Shown here one piece after another: positions 42,784 to 52,030 of a stretch of DNA of 64,000 nt. Below the pieces are notes generated by a model that worked only from the letters and a program-made list of their open reading frames with translations, was not told the origin of the DNA and ran no database searches. A program made the position numbers and the translations under genes. The number at the start of each line of letters is the position of its first letter. Within the stretch, counting starts at the first letter, position 1. The stretch comes from Pelagibius sp. CAU 1746 (lineage in GTDB: Bacteria > Pseudomonadota > Alphaproteobacteria > Kiloniellales > Kiloniellaceae): NCBI RefSeq assembly GCF_039839785.1, contig NZ_JBDOQT010000002.1:372001-436000 (forward strand), read 5' to 3'.

Positions 42784-43002
42784 TTACTTGTAGCGGAAGG
42801 TGATGCGGCCCTTGGTCAGGTCATAGGGCGTCATCTCGACGTTCACGCGGTCGCCCGCCAGAACGCGAATACGGTGCTTGCGCATCTTGCCGGCGGTGTG
42901 AGCCAGCACTTCGTGGTCGTTGTCCAGCTTCACGCGAAACATCGCGTTGGGCAGCAGCTCAACGACGGTACCTTGGAACTCCAGCAAATCTTCCTTGGCC
43001 AT
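42784..43002 (-). CDS. infA: Translation initiation factor IF-1
   Basis: A 72-residue S1-fold protein: [51 protein letters not shown] and [16 protein letters not shown]. Length and sequence are standard for IF-1, which occupies the ribosomal A site at initiation. ATG at 43002. A 204-bp gap separates it from the phosphatase gene upstream, long enough for its own promoter. Confidence 0.98.
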   Translation of the reverse strand: MAKEDLLEFQGTVVELLPNAMFRVKLDNDHEVLAHTAGKMRKHRIRVLAGDRVNVEMTPYDLTKGRITFRYK

Positions 43003-43206
43003 CTGTCCTTCTTATCTCGGTGGCTCGGCCGCCGTGTCCTGGTGCGCCGGCCCGGTTCATCCCCTTGCCTCCCACCCGTTTTCCCGGATCCGGGAGAGCG
43101 CGCGGATCATACATAAAAGCATAGACCAGGACAAACACCCGCGTTAGGGGGCGAAAACCGTGCCATAAACCGCGGAAATCCGCGCTTTTTGCTGCGCTGG
43201 GACGCC

Positions 43207-43650
43207 TCAGTGGGGCGGTTTCAGGTCCAGGGTGAAGCGCTCCTCGATGCGCTTCTTCAACTGGTCGCGCACATCCCGGTAGGCCTGGAGGCGGGTTTCC
43301 CGGCTTCCTTCGATCAGGGTGGGGTCGAAAGTGTTCCAGAATTCGACGTCGCAAGCCATGGTCCGCGTCAGGTCCACCGCCTTGTGCTGGGCCTCCGGCG
43401 ACAGCGAAATGATCAGGTCGAAGGAGGTGTCCTCCAGGTCGTCGAAAGACTTGGCGCGGTGCCTGGAGACGTCGATGCCGATCTCGTCCATCACCTCGAT
43501 GACGAAGGGGTCGATCTCTCCGGAGCGCACGCCGACCGAGTCGACGTAGACACGATGGCCCAGCAGGTGTTTCAGCAACGCCTCGCCTATGGGCGAACGC
43601 ACCGAGTTCTGCGTGCAGGCGAAGAGCACCGCTGCGGGGAGATCGTTCAT
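43207..43650 (-). CDS. Low-molecular-weight protein tyrosine phosphatase / arsenate-reductase family protein
   Basis: A 147-residue protein with the C-x5-R phosphate loop (C-TQNSV-R-SP) near residue 12 and the late DPTL segment that carries the general-acid Asp region. In alphaproteobacteria this gene follows the UPF0262 gene and precedes infA. It may act on phosphotyrosine or arsenate; its conserved place suggests a housekeeping role. ATG at 43650. Confidence 0.85.
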   Translation of the reverse strand: MNDLPAAVLFACTQNSVRSPIGEALLKHLLGHRVYVDSVGVRSGEIDPFVIEVMDEIGIDVSRHRAKSFDDLEDTSFDLIISLSPEAQHKAVDLTRTMACDVEFWNTFDPTLIEGSRETRLQAYRDVRDQLKKRIEERFTLDLKPPH

Positions 43651-43656
43651 CGAGGT

Positions 43657-44154
43657 CTATCCGCGGATATGCAGAACGCAGATCAGCGTGAAAAGACGGC
43701 GCGCGGTATCGAAGTCTATCTCGACCTTGCCGTCCAAACGCTCGCGCAGCAGATCCGAACCCTCGTTGTGCAGGCCGCGCCGGCCCATGTCGATGGCTTC
43801 GATCTTCGCCGGACTGGCGGTCTTGATCGCCTCGTAGTAGCTCTCGCAAACGGCGAAGTAGTCGCGGATGACCCGGCGGAACGGCAGCAGCGGCAGGGTC
43901 ACGGACCCGAGCCGGTCTTCCTGCTCGCTGCGGATGTCGAGCAGCAGGCGGTTCTCGGCGATGGAAAGCCGCAGATGGTAGGGTCCGTGGTAGTCGCCCA
44001 CCGGGCGGAAGGTGTTCTCTTCCAGCAGGTCGTAGATCGCCACCGCGCGCTCGTGCTCGACTTCGGGGCTGCGCCGGATGACGGCGCTGTCGTCCAGCGT
44101 GACGTTGGCCAGCCGCTCCCTCGGCGGCGTTTCCTTGTGGCTGTCGTCGTTCAT
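43657..44154 (-). CDS. UPF0262 family protein
   Basis: A 165-residue soluble protein of UPF0262, restricted mainly to alphaproteobacteria. Landmarks: [56 protein letters not shown] and [24 protein letters not shown]. It sits between hisD and the phosphatase gene, as in many related genomes. Function is not known. ATG at 44154. Confidence 0.9.
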   Translation of the reverse strand: MNDDSHKETPPRERLANVTLDDSAVIRRSPEVEHERAVAIYDLLEENTFRPVGDYHGPYHLRLSIAENRLLLDIRSEQEDRLGSVTLPLLPFRRVIRDYFAVCESYYEAIKTASPAKIEAIDMGRRGLHNEGSDLLRERLDGKVEIDFDTARRLFTLICVLHIRG

Positions 44155-44195
44155 GCCCGCGGGACCGCTCCCCCCTCAACAAGGTGGTGCCGGAG

Positions 44196-45503
44196 TCAGG
44201 ATGGCTCCGGATTGGCCGCCAGGCGCAGGGCGACCGACTTGGCGTGCGCGTCCAGGCCTTCGGCCTCGGCCAGGCGCACGGCGGCCGGCCCGATTTTAGC
44301 CAGTGCCTCGGCGCTGCAGGCGATCAGCGACGAGCGCTTCATGAAATCCAACACCGAAAGCCCGGAGGAAAAGCGTGCCGAGCGCGCCGTCGGCAGCACG
44401 TGGTTGGGCCCGGCCACATAGTCGCCGATGGCCTCCGGTGTGTAGCGGCCCAGGAAGATGGCCCCGGCGTTGCGCACCTTCGCTGCCAGGGCGTCGGGGT
44501 CGGCCACCGCCAGTTCCAGGTGCTCGGGCGCAATGCGATCGATAAGCGGCAAGGCGGCGTCGAGCTCGGCCACGGTGATGACCGCGCCGTGGGCCTGCCA
44601 GCTCTCCTGCGCGATGGCGCTGCGCGGCAGCGCCTCCAACTGCTTGGCCACCTCCGCCTCCACGGCGTCGGCGAAGCCGGCATCGTCGGTGATGAGGATC
44701 GACTGGGCGGCGGTGTCGTGCTCGGCCTGGGACAGCAGGTCGGCGGCAATGAAGTCCGGACGGTTGGCGGCGTCGGCCACCACCAGGATTTCCGAAGGGC
44801 CGGCGATCATATCGATGCCGACGGTGCCGAAGACCTGGCGCTTGGCCGCGGCCACATAGGCGTTGCCGGGGCCGACGATCTTGTCGACCTTGGCGATGGT
44901 TTCGGTGCCGAAGGCTAGGGCCGCCACTGCCTGGGCGCCGCCGACACGGTAGACCTCGGTGACGCCGGCCAGCTTGGCGGCGGCCAGCACCAGGGGTACC
45001 ACCACGCCGTCGGGCGTCGGCACCACCATGACCAGGCGCTCCACCCCGGCGACCTTGGCCGGCAGGGCGTTCATCAGCACCGAGGAGGGATAGGCCGCGG
45101 TGCCGCCGGGGACATAGAGGCCGGCCGCCTCCACCGCCGTCCAGCGGTGGCCCAGGCGCACGCCGGCCGCATCGCGGTAGTCCAGGTCTTCCGGCTTCTG
45201 GCGGCGGTGGTAGTCGGCGATGCGTTCGGCCGCCAGCTCCAGCGCCGCGATGGTCTCGGGATCGCAGGCCTCGACCGCCTTGTCGAGCTCGCTCTGCGGA
45301 ATGCGAAGCCCCTCCGCCGTCAGATCCAGCCGGTCGAAGCGCCGGGTGTAGTCCAACAGCGCCGCATCGCCGCGCTCGCGGACATCGGCGACGATGCCGG
45401 CCACCGTGGCGTCGACGTCGGCGGCAGCCTCGCGCTTGCTGTTCAGCAGGGCGGTGAAGTCTGCTTCGAAACCGGCGGCGGCGGCATCCAACCTAAGCGG
45501 CAT
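44196..45503 (-). CDS. hisD: Histidinol dehydrogenase
   Basis: A 435-residue NAD-dependent zinc enzyme for the last two steps of histidine synthesis. Family marks: [28 protein letters not shown] start, [52 protein letters not shown] and [10 protein letters not shown]. Catalytic Glu/His pair is in the APEHLEL motif. It overlaps hisG by 11 bp, so the two are co-translated. Length is standard. Confidence 0.97.
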   Translation of the reverse strand: MPLRLDAAAAGFEADFTALLNSKREAAADVDATVAGIVADVRERGDAALLDYTRRFDRLDLTAEGLRIPQSELDKAVEACDPETIAALELAAERIADYHRRQKPEDLDYRDAAGVRLGHRWTAVEAAGLYVPGGTAAYPSSVLMNALPAKVAGVERLVMVVPTPDGVVVPLVLAAAKLAGVTEVYRVGGAQAVAALAFGTETIAKVDKIVGPGNAYVAAAKRQVFGTVGIDMIAGPSEILVVADAANRPDFIAADLLSQAEHDTAAQSILITDDAGFADAVEAEVAKQLEALPRSAIAQESWQAHGAVITVAELDAALPLIDRIAPEHLELAVADPDALAAKVRNAGAIFLGRYTPEAIGDYVAGPNHVLPTARSARFSSGLSVLDFMKRSSLIACSAEALAKIGPAAVRLAEAEGLDAHAKSVALRLAANPEPS

Positions 45504-46167
45504 CGGCGGCCTCGCGGAAGCTCTCGACCCAGCCGGTCAGCTCCTCGGAGCGGGTCTTCAGGGCGGCACGGTTGACGATCAGGCGCGAGGTGACCTCGGC
45601 GATGGTCTCGACCTCCACCAGGTCGTTGGCCTTCAGCGTCGAGCCCGTGGAGACCAGGTCGACGATGCGCCGGCACAACCCCAGGCCCGGGGCCAGTTCC
45701 ATCGCGCCGTTCAGCTTGATGCACTCGGCCTGCACGCCGCGCGCGGCGAAGTGGCGCCGGGTGATGCCCGGATACTTCGTGGCCACCCGGATGTGGCTCC
45801 AGCGGCTGGGATCGTCGCTCTCGGCCAGGCGCCGCGGCGCGGCCACGGAGAGCCGGCAGCCGCCGATCTTCAGGTCCACCGGGGCATAGAGCTCCGGGTA
45901 GTCGAACTCCATCAGCACGTCGTTGCCGGCCACGCCCAGGTGGGCCGCGCCGAAGGCCACGAAGGTGGCCACGTCGAAGCTGCGCACCCGGATGATGTCC
46001 AGGCCCGGATGATTGGTGGAAAAGCGGAGCTGACGGGCATTGTCGTCGTTGAAAGCCGCTTCCGGCTCAATGCCGACATGCGCCAAAAGAGGACTTAATT
46101 CCTTCAAAATGCGGCCTTTAGGGACCGCCAGAATCAAGGGCTCGTTGGACGTCGCGGGGGAAGTCAC
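45493..46167 (-). CDS. hisG: ATP phosphoribosyltransferase, short form
   Basis: A 224-residue catalytic subunit that starts histidine synthesis. [38 protein letters not shown] and the PRPP loop [14 protein letters not shown] are clear. It lacks the C-terminal ACT-like domain of long HisG, so activity should need HisZ, not found in this window. GTG at 46167 preceded by GGAG is chosen; the frame continues 37 codons upstream through low-complexity sequence. A 23-bp tandem array lies just 5'. Confidence 0.94.
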   Translation of the reverse strand: MTSPATSNEPLILAVPKGRILKELSPLLAHVGIEPEAAFNDDNARQLRFSTNHPGLDIIRVRSFDVATFVAFGAAHLGVAGNDVLMEFDYPELYAPVDLKIGGCRLSVAAPRRLAESDDPSRWSHIRVATKYPGITRRHFAARGVQAECIKLNGAMELAPGLGLCRRIVDLVSTGSTLKANDLVEVETIAEVTSRLIVNRAALKTRSEELTGWVESFREAADAA

Positions 46168-46279
46168 CGGCTCGGCTCCACTGCTGCACAAAAAAAACGC
46201 GACCGCCCGGTAGCCGGGGCCCCGGGTCAGGTCTGGGTCTCGGGCCTTGGTATGGCGATTTTTCCCCGGAATTGCCACT

Positions 46280-46510
46280 TACTTTTTGCCGCAAGCGGCC
46301 TGGGCTTTTTGCCGCAAGCGGCCTGGGCTTTTTGCCGCAAGCGGCCTGGGCTTTTTGCCGCAAGCGGCCTGGGCTTTTTGCCGCAAGCGGCCCGGGTTCT
46401 TTACCGCAAGCGGCCCGGGTTCTTTACCGCAAGCGGCCCGGGTTCTTTACCGCAAGCGGCCCGGGCTTTTTGCCGCAAGCGGCCCGGGCTTTTTGCCGCA
46501 GGGCCACGGC
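46280..46510. repeat. Ten-unit 23-bp tandem repeat, each unit a short hairpin plus T run
   Basis: Units recur every 23 bp exactly, with the GCCGC-AA-GCGGC palindrome starting at 46288, 46311, 46334, 46357, 46380, 46403, 46426, 46449, 46472 and 46495. Units 1-5 read GCCGCAAGCGGCCTGGGC then TTTTT; units 6-8 have ACCGCAAGCGGCCCGGGTTC then TTT; 9-10 return to a GCCGC/CCCGGG mix. The array is open in all three frames because 23 is not a multiple of three and has no stops. It fills most of the gap between the DUF2948 gene and hisG. Confidence 0.9.
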
Positions 46511-46521
46511 CCAGGGGACTT

Positions 46522-47049
46522 CTAAGGCTGCTCGCCGCTCTCATCGGCGTCGTGGTGCGGGCGCCAGCGGGTCGGCCAGGGCTGGCCCAGATCCTCCAGA
46601 TGGCAGCGGATCGCCTCCACCTCCAATCGCACGGCGGCCTCGCCGGCGAAGATCAGGGTCACCGAGCGGGCATCCGAGGTGATGGTGAGAAGATTGAGTA
46701 TATCGTCGTCGCCGCCCGGCTTGAGGCCCCGGTAGCGCACGCGCGCAACTTTATCGAAGCAGAGGCCGCTGTTGACCCGCTCGAAGGGGGGCTGATCGGC
46801 GTCGTCAAAGGCCGCGTCCTCGCCTTCCGGCAAAGGCCGGGGCGCGGCGGGGCGTTCGTCCTCGGCCGGATCGCCGTGCCAGAGAAAGCGGTTGGCCACC
46901 AGGACGAAGCGCTTCTCCTCCGGCAGGTACTTCATATCGCCCAGCGGCACCAGGGCGTCCTGCAGCAGCGCCGCCAGCACGTCCATGTCCTGCGGATCGC
47001 GGGCGCGCAGTTTCAACGGCTTGCCGTCCGATGCCTCTTGCTCGACCAT
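46522..47049 (-). CDS. DUF2948 family protein
   Basis: A 175-residue soluble protein of DUF2948. Landmarks: KLRARDPQDMDVLAALLQDALVPLGDMKYLPEEKRFVLVANRF, VNSGLCFDKVARVRYRGL and DILNLLTITSD. In alphaproteobacteria it regularly lies between murA and hisG. Role unknown. ATG at 47049; the frame upstream is the shadow of murA. Confidence 0.88.
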   Translation of the reverse strand: MVEQEASDGKPLKLRARDPQDMDVLAALLQDALVPLGDMKYLPEEKRFVLVANRFLWHGDPAEDERPAAPRPLPEGEDAAFDDADQPPFERVNSGLCFDKVARVRYRGLKPGGDDDILNLLTITSDARSVTLIFAGEAAVRLEVEAIRCHLEDLGQPWPTRWRPHHDADESGEQP

Positions 47050-47087
47050 GGCCCTTGTCCTTCGATCCCCTCTTGCCTCGACCGGGA

Positions 47088-48392
47088 TCACTCCGGCGTC
47101 CGGCGCCGGGTGATGGCGGCGCCGCAGGCTGCCAGTTTCTGCTCCAGTTGCTCGTAGCCGCGATCCAGGTGATAGACGCGGTTCAGCACCGTTTCGCCCT
47201 GGGCGGCGAGCCCCGCCAGCACCAGCGAGACCGAGGCGCGCAGGTCGGTGGCCATGACCTCGGCGCCGGTCAGCTGCGGCTGGCCGCGCACCATGGCGGA
47301 AGCGCCGTGGACGTTCACGTTGGCGCCCATGCGCGCCAGTTCCGGCACGTGCATGAAACGGTTCTCGAAGATCGACTCGGTGATCATCGCGGCGCCCTCC
47401 GCCGTGGACATTAGCGCCATGGTCTGGGCCTGCAAGTCCGTGGGGAAGCCTGGGTAGGGCTCGGTCATCACGTCGACCCCGCGCACCGGCCCGTTGGCAC
47501 GCTTGACGTGCAGGCCGCGGTTGGTCTCCTCCACCGAGACCCCGGCCTCCTCCAGCACCGTGATGACGGCGCTCAGGTGCTCGGCGCGCGCGCCGATGAG
47601 GTCCAGCTCGCCGTCGGTGATGGCCGCGGCCATGGCATAGGTACCGGTCTCGATGCGGTCGGCCACCACGCGGTGCACCGCCCCTTGCAGTTTGTCGACG
47701 CCGCGGATGGTGATCTTGTCGCTTCCCAGGCCCTCGATCTCGGCGCCCATCTTGACGAGACATTCGCCCAGATCGGTCACCTCCGGCTCGCGCGCCGCGT
47801 TGATCAGCTGCGTCTCGCCCTTGGCCAGGCAGGCGGCCATCAGCAGGTTCTCCGTCGCCCCGACCGAGACCTTGGGAAAAACCACGGCGGCGCCGGTCAA
47901 GCCGCCGGGCGCGGAAGCGTGGATATAGCCCTCCTCCAGCGCGATCTTGGCGCCCAGCAGTTCCAGGCCGTGCAGGTGCAGGTCGACCGGCCGGGTGCCG
48001 ATGGCGCAGCCGCCGGGCAGCGAGACCTTGGCCTCGCCGACCCGCGCCAGCAGCGGGCCCAGCACCAGGACGGAGGCGCGCATCTTGCGCACCAGATCGT
48101 AGGGCGCCACCACCGACGTGATGGCCCCTGCCTTCAGGTCCAGAACGCCGCCCCGGCAGGCCTCTCCTGGATTGCCGTTCTCGGCGTGGCCGTTCATGTG
48201 CACCTGGACGCCGTGCTGGGCCAGCAGGCGGGCCATGGTGGCGATGTCGGCCAGATGCGGCACGTTGGAGAGGCGCAGGGTGTCGGCGGTGAGCAGGCTC
48301 GCCGCCATGAGCGGCAGGGCCGCGTTCTTGGCGCCGCTGATGCGGATCTCGCCTTTCAGGCGCCGTCCGCCCTGGATAACGATCTGGTCCAT
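47088..48392 (-). CDS. murA: UDP-N-acetylglucosamine 1-carboxyvinyltransferase
   Basis: A 434-residue enzyme for the first committed step of peptidoglycan synthesis (enolpyruvyl transfer from PEP). [14 protein letters not shown] near residue 22, catalytic Cys in [18 protein letters not shown], and [16 protein letters not shown] with the later Asp-containing [13 protein letters not shown] identify MurA. The Cys, not Asp, is present, so it should be fosfomycin-sensitive by family knowledge. ATG at 48392, 27 bp after dcd. Confidence 0.97.
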   Translation of the reverse strand: MDQIVIQGGRRLKGEIRISGAKNAALPLMAASLLTADTLRLSNVPHLADIATMARLLAQHGVQVHMNGHAENGNPGEACRGGVLDLKAGAITSVVAPYDLVRKMRASVLVLGPLLARVGEAKVSLPGGCAIGTRPVDLHLHGLELLGAKIALEEGYIHASAPGGLTGAAVVFPKVSVGATENLLMAACLAKGETQLINAAREPEVTDLGECLVKMGAEIEGLGSDKITIRGVDKLQGAVHRVVADRIETGTYAMAAAITDGELDLIGARAEHLSAVITVLEEAGVSVEETNRGLHVKRANGPVRGVDVMTEPYPGFPTDLQAQTMALMSTAEGAAMITESIFENRFMHVPELARMGANVNVHGASAMVRGQPQLTGAEVMATDLRASVSLVLAGLAAQGETVLNRVYHLDRGYEQLEQKLAACGAAITRRRTPE

Positions 48393-48419
48393 TCGGTCTC
48401 TTTGCTCGTTGCCCGGCTG

Positions 48420-48974
48420 TTAGAGCCGCGGCAGGGTGACGCCGCGCTGGCCCATGTACTTGCCGGCGCGGTCCGCGTAGGACACCTCCGGCGCCGAGGC
48501 CCCCTTCAGGAAGAGGAACTGGCAGGCGCCCTCGTTGGCGTAGACCTTGGCCGGCAGCGGCGTGGTGTTGGAGAATTCCAGGGTCACATGGCCCTCCCAC
48601 TCCGGCTCCAGCGGCGTCACGTTGACGATGATGCCGCAGCGCGCGTAGGTCGACTTGCCCAGGCAGATCACCAGAACGTCACGCGGAATGCGGAAGTATT
48701 CCACCGTCCGGGCCAGCACGAAGGAATTCGGCGGGATGATGCAGACCTCGGTGTCGCGCTCGACGAAGCTCTGGTCCGAGAAATTCTTGGGGTCGACGAT
48801 GGCGTTGTCGACGTTGGTGAAGATCTTGAATTCGGTGGCCACCCGCGCATCGTAGCCGTAGGAACTGACGCCATAGGAGATCACCCCCTCGCGGCGCTGA
48901 GCCTCGACGAAGGGCTCGATCATGCCCTGCGTTTCGGCCATTTCGCGAATCCAGCTGTCCGGCATGATGGACAT
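48420..48974 (-). CDS. dcd: dCTP deaminase
   Basis: A 184-residue trimeric enzyme converting dCTP to dUTP for thymidylate synthesis. Landmarks: [62 protein letters not shown] with the catalytic Glu at the end, and the C-terminal [18 protein letters not shown] that closes the site. ATG at 48974 matches family starts; a GTG at 48983 would add three residues. Confidence 0.95.
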   Translation of the reverse strand: MSIMPDSWIREMAETQGMIEPFVEAQRREGVISYGVSSYGYDARVATEFKIFTNVDNAIVDPKNFSDQSFVERDTEVCIIPPNSFVLARTVEYFRIPRDVLVICLGKSTYARCGIIVNVTPLEPEWEGHVTLEFSNTTPLPAKVYANEGACQFLFLKGASAPEVSYADRAGKYMGQRGVTLPRL

Positions 48975-49128
48975 GGCCGTCACGCTCCCGTCTGTTTAAG
49001 GTCGACTGCGTCCCGATCAGCGCCCGGAGAAGCCCCGGCGGAACGCGCGTTTCTACTGAAAAGCGAGGAAAATCTCAAGGCGGCGGCGCCTCTGCCGCGA
49101 TCCTTGACTCCGCCTGCGCTCCGGCGGC

Positions 49129-49314
49129 TCAAGCGCCGTCCCCCTGGCGCCGGCGCTGCTGGGCCTTGCGCTTCTTCAGGTTGTCCCGCAGGGCCCTGGC
49201 CAGGCGCTCCTGGCGGGAGTCCTGCCCCTTGGCGCCGGACTCCGGCGCTTTGGCGGGCGACTCGGAGGTGGAATTAGGGCCGGAATTGGGAAGGGATTTG
49301 CGGTCGTTCGGCAT
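49129..49314 (-). CDS. Small basic conserved hypothetical protein
   Basis: A 61-residue protein with a variable Ser/Pro/Ala-rich N-terminus and a basic helix at the end, ERLARALRDNLKKRKAQQRRR. Short proteins ending in this RLA.ALR.NL.RRKAQ motif are common in alphaproteobacteria. It lies upstream of dcd on the same strand. ATG at 49314 or GTG at 49326. No function is known. Confidence 0.6.
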   Translation of the reverse strand: MPNDRKSLPNSGPNSTSESPAKAPESGAKGQDSRQERLARALRDNLKKRKAQQRRRQGDGA

Positions 49315-49616
49315 GGCCCGCGACACTGCCGCCCGATTGCGGCGGGGTCAAGGCTGGAAGGAGGCATTTTGAGGCTCCCCGGAGCCCCCGTCAGCGCCGA
49401 CAGGCCGGGGGCCGCGGCCATCGTCCAAGCCCGTCTGAAGGCCCCTTCGCGGCCCAGTCGGGGCCCAGTCGAGCTCCGGTTAAGTCCCGGTTAAGGCCGG
49501 GGCCTTATGAACATTCCCCGGGGCCGAATTTTGCCGCCGAAAAGCCCGGGATTAGCCTTGCCAAGCCCGGCTGCCGGTGGCATGTTCCGCCCCCATCAGG
49601 CCATCGGCCTGCGCGT

Positions 49617-49691
49617 GCCGCCGTAGCTCAGGGGTAGAGCACACCCTTGGTAAGGGTGGGGTCGGGTGTTCAATTCACCCCGGCGGCACCA
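49617..49691 (+). tRNA. tRNA-Thr (GGT)
   Basis: A 75-nt cloverleaf. Perfect acceptor stem GCCGCCG/CGGCGGC, D arm TAGCTCAGGGGTAGAGC, anticodon stem CACCC/GGGTG with loop TTGGTAA (anticodon GGT), T loop GTTCAATTC, discriminator A and encoded CCA. It marks the border between housekeeping genes and the accessory block to its right. Confidence 0.97.
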
Positions 49692-49753
49692 CCCCAACCT
49701 CCCGAAAATCCTCACTTTTTTCGCAGCCGTGGCCGCTTCCGGCACCACGCCGC

Positions 49754-49898
49754 CATGAGAACTGTTCGGCAACAACCGGCACGATTCAGCACGAACCGGC
49801 AGGGTCGGGCGCGCAAAATTCGTACAGTCGCTCTGGCAGTGTTCCGGCGCTACGGCAAGCACGGCTTCCGTCTGAAGTCGATACAGGACGTCCCATGA
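49754..49898 (+). pseudogene. Possible TetR-regulator N-terminal fragment
   Basis: From ATG at 49754 the frame gives a basic start and then KIRTVALAVFRRYGKHGFRL followed by KSIQDVP and a stop, resembling the first helices of a TetR-type DNA-binding domain. No continuation is readable in other frames downstream, so if real it is a decayed remnant beside tRNA-Thr. The rest of the gap to 50155 holds nothing I can name. Confidence 0.3.
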
Positions 49899-50155
49899 TT
49901 GCCGAAACGGGGCGACATACCTGCCAGCGCTCACGACTGACAGAAGCTGCGCCCAAGCGGGAGCTTCGGAACGACATCGAGCGCGGCGGAGGCCTCTCCA
50001 TCGCGGCACGGGCCCCGGCGCAACGGTCACAAACGGCCGCCACGGCGCCATGGGAGCTTATGGCCGCCCGCTACGGACCGCTCGGTCAGACTCTGCAGAT
50101 GGTGATCCGCTGCGCCCGCCTCGCTGGACGGCCCGGCCGCGCGCGACGCCTGCGC

Positions 50156-51082
50156 CTAGATCAGGCGGTTCTCCCAATCTGCGCCCTCGCGGAGCGCCTG
50201 CAGGTTCTGGGTGAAGATCCGGCCCCAGCGTGCCGCGTAGCCGGAGCTCGATCCGGCATAGTGCGCGCTGACCACCACCTTCGGCGAAAGCCAAAGGGGA
50301 GAGTCCTCAGGCAATGGCTCGGGCGAGGTGACGTCCAGTCCGGCACCGCGCAGCGCGCCCTGCGACAGGGCCGCACGCAGTGCGTCCGCATCGACCAGGC
50401 TGCCGCGGCCGACATTGACCAGCCAGCCCGCGCCCAGAAGCTCGAGCTCCTTCGCCCCGATCAGCGCCGAACCGTCCGGCTTGGCGGGCGCGGCCAGCAT
50501 GAGGACGTCGGCCCAGGCGCAGAGATCCTGGAGCGCATCCTCGCCGCGGACGTCCTGCAGACAGCCGGCGTAGTTACCCGGGTTCCGCTTCATCCCGGCG
50601 ACCTGCATATCCCAGTTCGCCGCGCGCCGGGCGATTTCCTCGCCAATCCGTCCGAGCCCGATGACCGCCATGCGCTTGCCGGCGAGCTCCTCTCCGACCA
50701 GGGGAGTCCAACGGCTTTCGGTCATGTGCCGCACCGCCTCGCCGATCCGGCGGGTCAGCGACAAGAGAAGCGCAAAGGCGTGCTCGGCGACCGTGCCCGA
50801 ATGAGCCCCGGCAGCCGTCGTAAGCACGACATCGCGCGCGCGCAGCCGCTCCAGGGGGTATTGCTCCGTGCCGGCGCCGGTCCCGGCGACCCAGCGAAGA
50901 GACGGCGAGAGAAACTCGTCGCGCCACGTATAGGTGACCAGAGCTTCGGCACCGTCCTGCAGGCAGGCGGCCACGGCGGCGTTGTCGCGCGGCTGTTCGA
51001 GCTGAATTTCCGATACGCTGCTCAGGAAATCGGCAACGCCGAAAGGATGGGCGGGATGGAGTACTACTCTTACCTTTGACAT
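50156..51082 (-). CDS. D-2-hydroxyacid dehydrogenase
   Basis: A 308-residue NAD-dependent enzyme. Rossmann motif AVIGLGRIGEEIA near residue 140; catalytic Arg in VNVGRGSLVD, Glu in TSPEPLPEDSPLW and His in VSAHYAGSS. The last gene of the dipeptide-transporter operon, 34 bp after the DppC-type permease. It would interconvert a 2-keto acid and a D-hydroxy acid from the transported compound. It is a different subfamily from the enzyme at 11342. ATG at 51082. Confidence 0.88.
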   Translation of the reverse strand: MSKVRVVLHPAHPFGVADFLSSVSEIQLEQPRDNAAVAACLQDGAEALVTYTWRDEFLSPSLRWVAGTGAGTEQYPLERLRARDVVLTTAAGAHSGTVAEHAFALLLSLTRRIGEAVRHMTESRWTPLVGEELAGKRMAVIGLGRIGEEIARRAANWDMQVAGMKRNPGNYAGCLQDVRGEDALQDLCAWADVLMLAAPAKPDGSALIGAKELELLGAGWLVNVGRGSLVDADALRAALSQGALRGAGLDVTSPEPLPEDSPLWLSPKVVVSAHYAGSSSGYAARWGRIFTQNLQALREGADWENRLI

Positions 51083-51115
51083 CGAATCCTGTCTCGAATT
51101 TTGGGTGACGGGAGC

Positions 51116-52030
51116 CTACATCGTCTCCGGTGTCTTTGCTTTACTGGCGTGGCGCGGGTCAAGCACATCCCGAATTGCGTCGCCGAGAACGTTGAACGCG
51201 AGCATCAGGAGGACGAGCGCTGCCGCCGGACCGATGACCAGCCAGGGCGCCACGGTGATGAAATCTCGCGCCTTGGAGAGCATGTTGCCCCAGTCCGCCT
51301 GCGGCGGATTGACACCCAACCCCAGAAAGCTGAGCGACGCATAGGCGAGCTGGGCGGTGGACATGCTCAATGCGGCGAGCACAATGACAGGCGGAAGCAC
51401 GTTCGGCAGCATGTGCCGCGCCAGGATGACCGGCGTGCTCACGCCCGCCAGCCGAGCCGCATCGAAATACTCGTGCTGCTTGACGCTCAATGCGGTGGCC
51501 CGCGCCATGCGCGCGAAGCGGGGCGAATAGACGATGGCGATGGCGAGCGACGCATTGAGCAGTCCGGGCCCGAGAACCGCCACCATGATGATCGCCAGCA
51601 AAAGCGTCGGAAAGGCGAAGAGCACGTCCTGGCTGCGATTGATCATGGAATCGACGAAGCCGCCGAAATAGCCCGCCACGATCCCCACCACGACGCCGAT
51701 CGCCATTGCGATGGACACCGAAATGAAGGCGACGCCGATGGCGATCCGCGAGCCGTCGATCACGCGGCTCAGCGTATCGCGGCCGAGCACGTCGGTGCCG
51801 AACCAGTGCGAGGCCGAGGGAGGCGCCAGCAAGCTCTTGAAGTCGCCCACATTGGGATCGTGGGGCACGATCCACTGACCGAAGAGCGCGAAGATCGTGA
51901 ACATGACGATAACGCCAAGACCGAAGGCCCCGCCCTTGTGCCGCAGCAGCGCCCGCAGAAAACGGAACTGAGGAAGGCCCGAACGCTCGGCCTGGGCCGT
52001 CCCGTTCTCAATGGTTGCCGGATTGCTCAT
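51116..52030 (-). CDS. Dipeptide-type ABC transporter permease (DppC-like)
   Basis: A 304-residue inner-membrane protein with about six segments. The N-terminal OppC domain (FRFLRALLRHKGGAFGLGVIVM), WFGTDVLGRDTLSRVIDGSRI and the EAA loop EYFDAARLAGVSTPVILARHMLPN are typical of DppC. It overlaps the DppB-like gene by ATGA. Ends with the conserved FNVLGDAIRDVLDPR. Substrate could be a peptide, an opine-like or glycoside-like compound. Confidence 0.92.
   Translation of the reverse strand: MSNPATIENGTAQAERSGLPQFRFLRALLRHKGGAFGLGVIVMFTIFALFGQWIVPHDPNVGDFKSLLAPPSASHWFGTDVLGRDTLSRVIDGSRIAIGVAFISVSIAMAIGVVVGIVAGYFGGFVDSMINRSQDVLFAFPTLLLAIIMVAVLGPGLLNASLAIAIVYSPRFARMARATALSVKQHEYFDAARLAGVSTPVILARHMLPNVLPPVIVLAALSMSTAQLAYASLSFLGLGVNPPQADWGNMLSKARDFITVAPWLVIGPAAALVLLMLAFNVLGDAIRDVLDPRHASKAKTPETM

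Noticed and set aside
46280-46510. CRISPR array
   Set aside because: Units are contiguous with exact 23-bp period and no unique spacers; no cas genes are present.
46252-47157. Open frames through the 23-bp tandem array
   Set aside because: All three frames stay open because the 23-bp unit has no stops; the FAASG/LPQAA/CRKRP repeats are a by-product, not a repeat protein.
49577-51079. 500-codon plus-strand frame starting near tRNA-Thr
   Set aside because: It includes the tRNA itself and is antisense to the D-2-hydroxyacid dehydrogenase gene.
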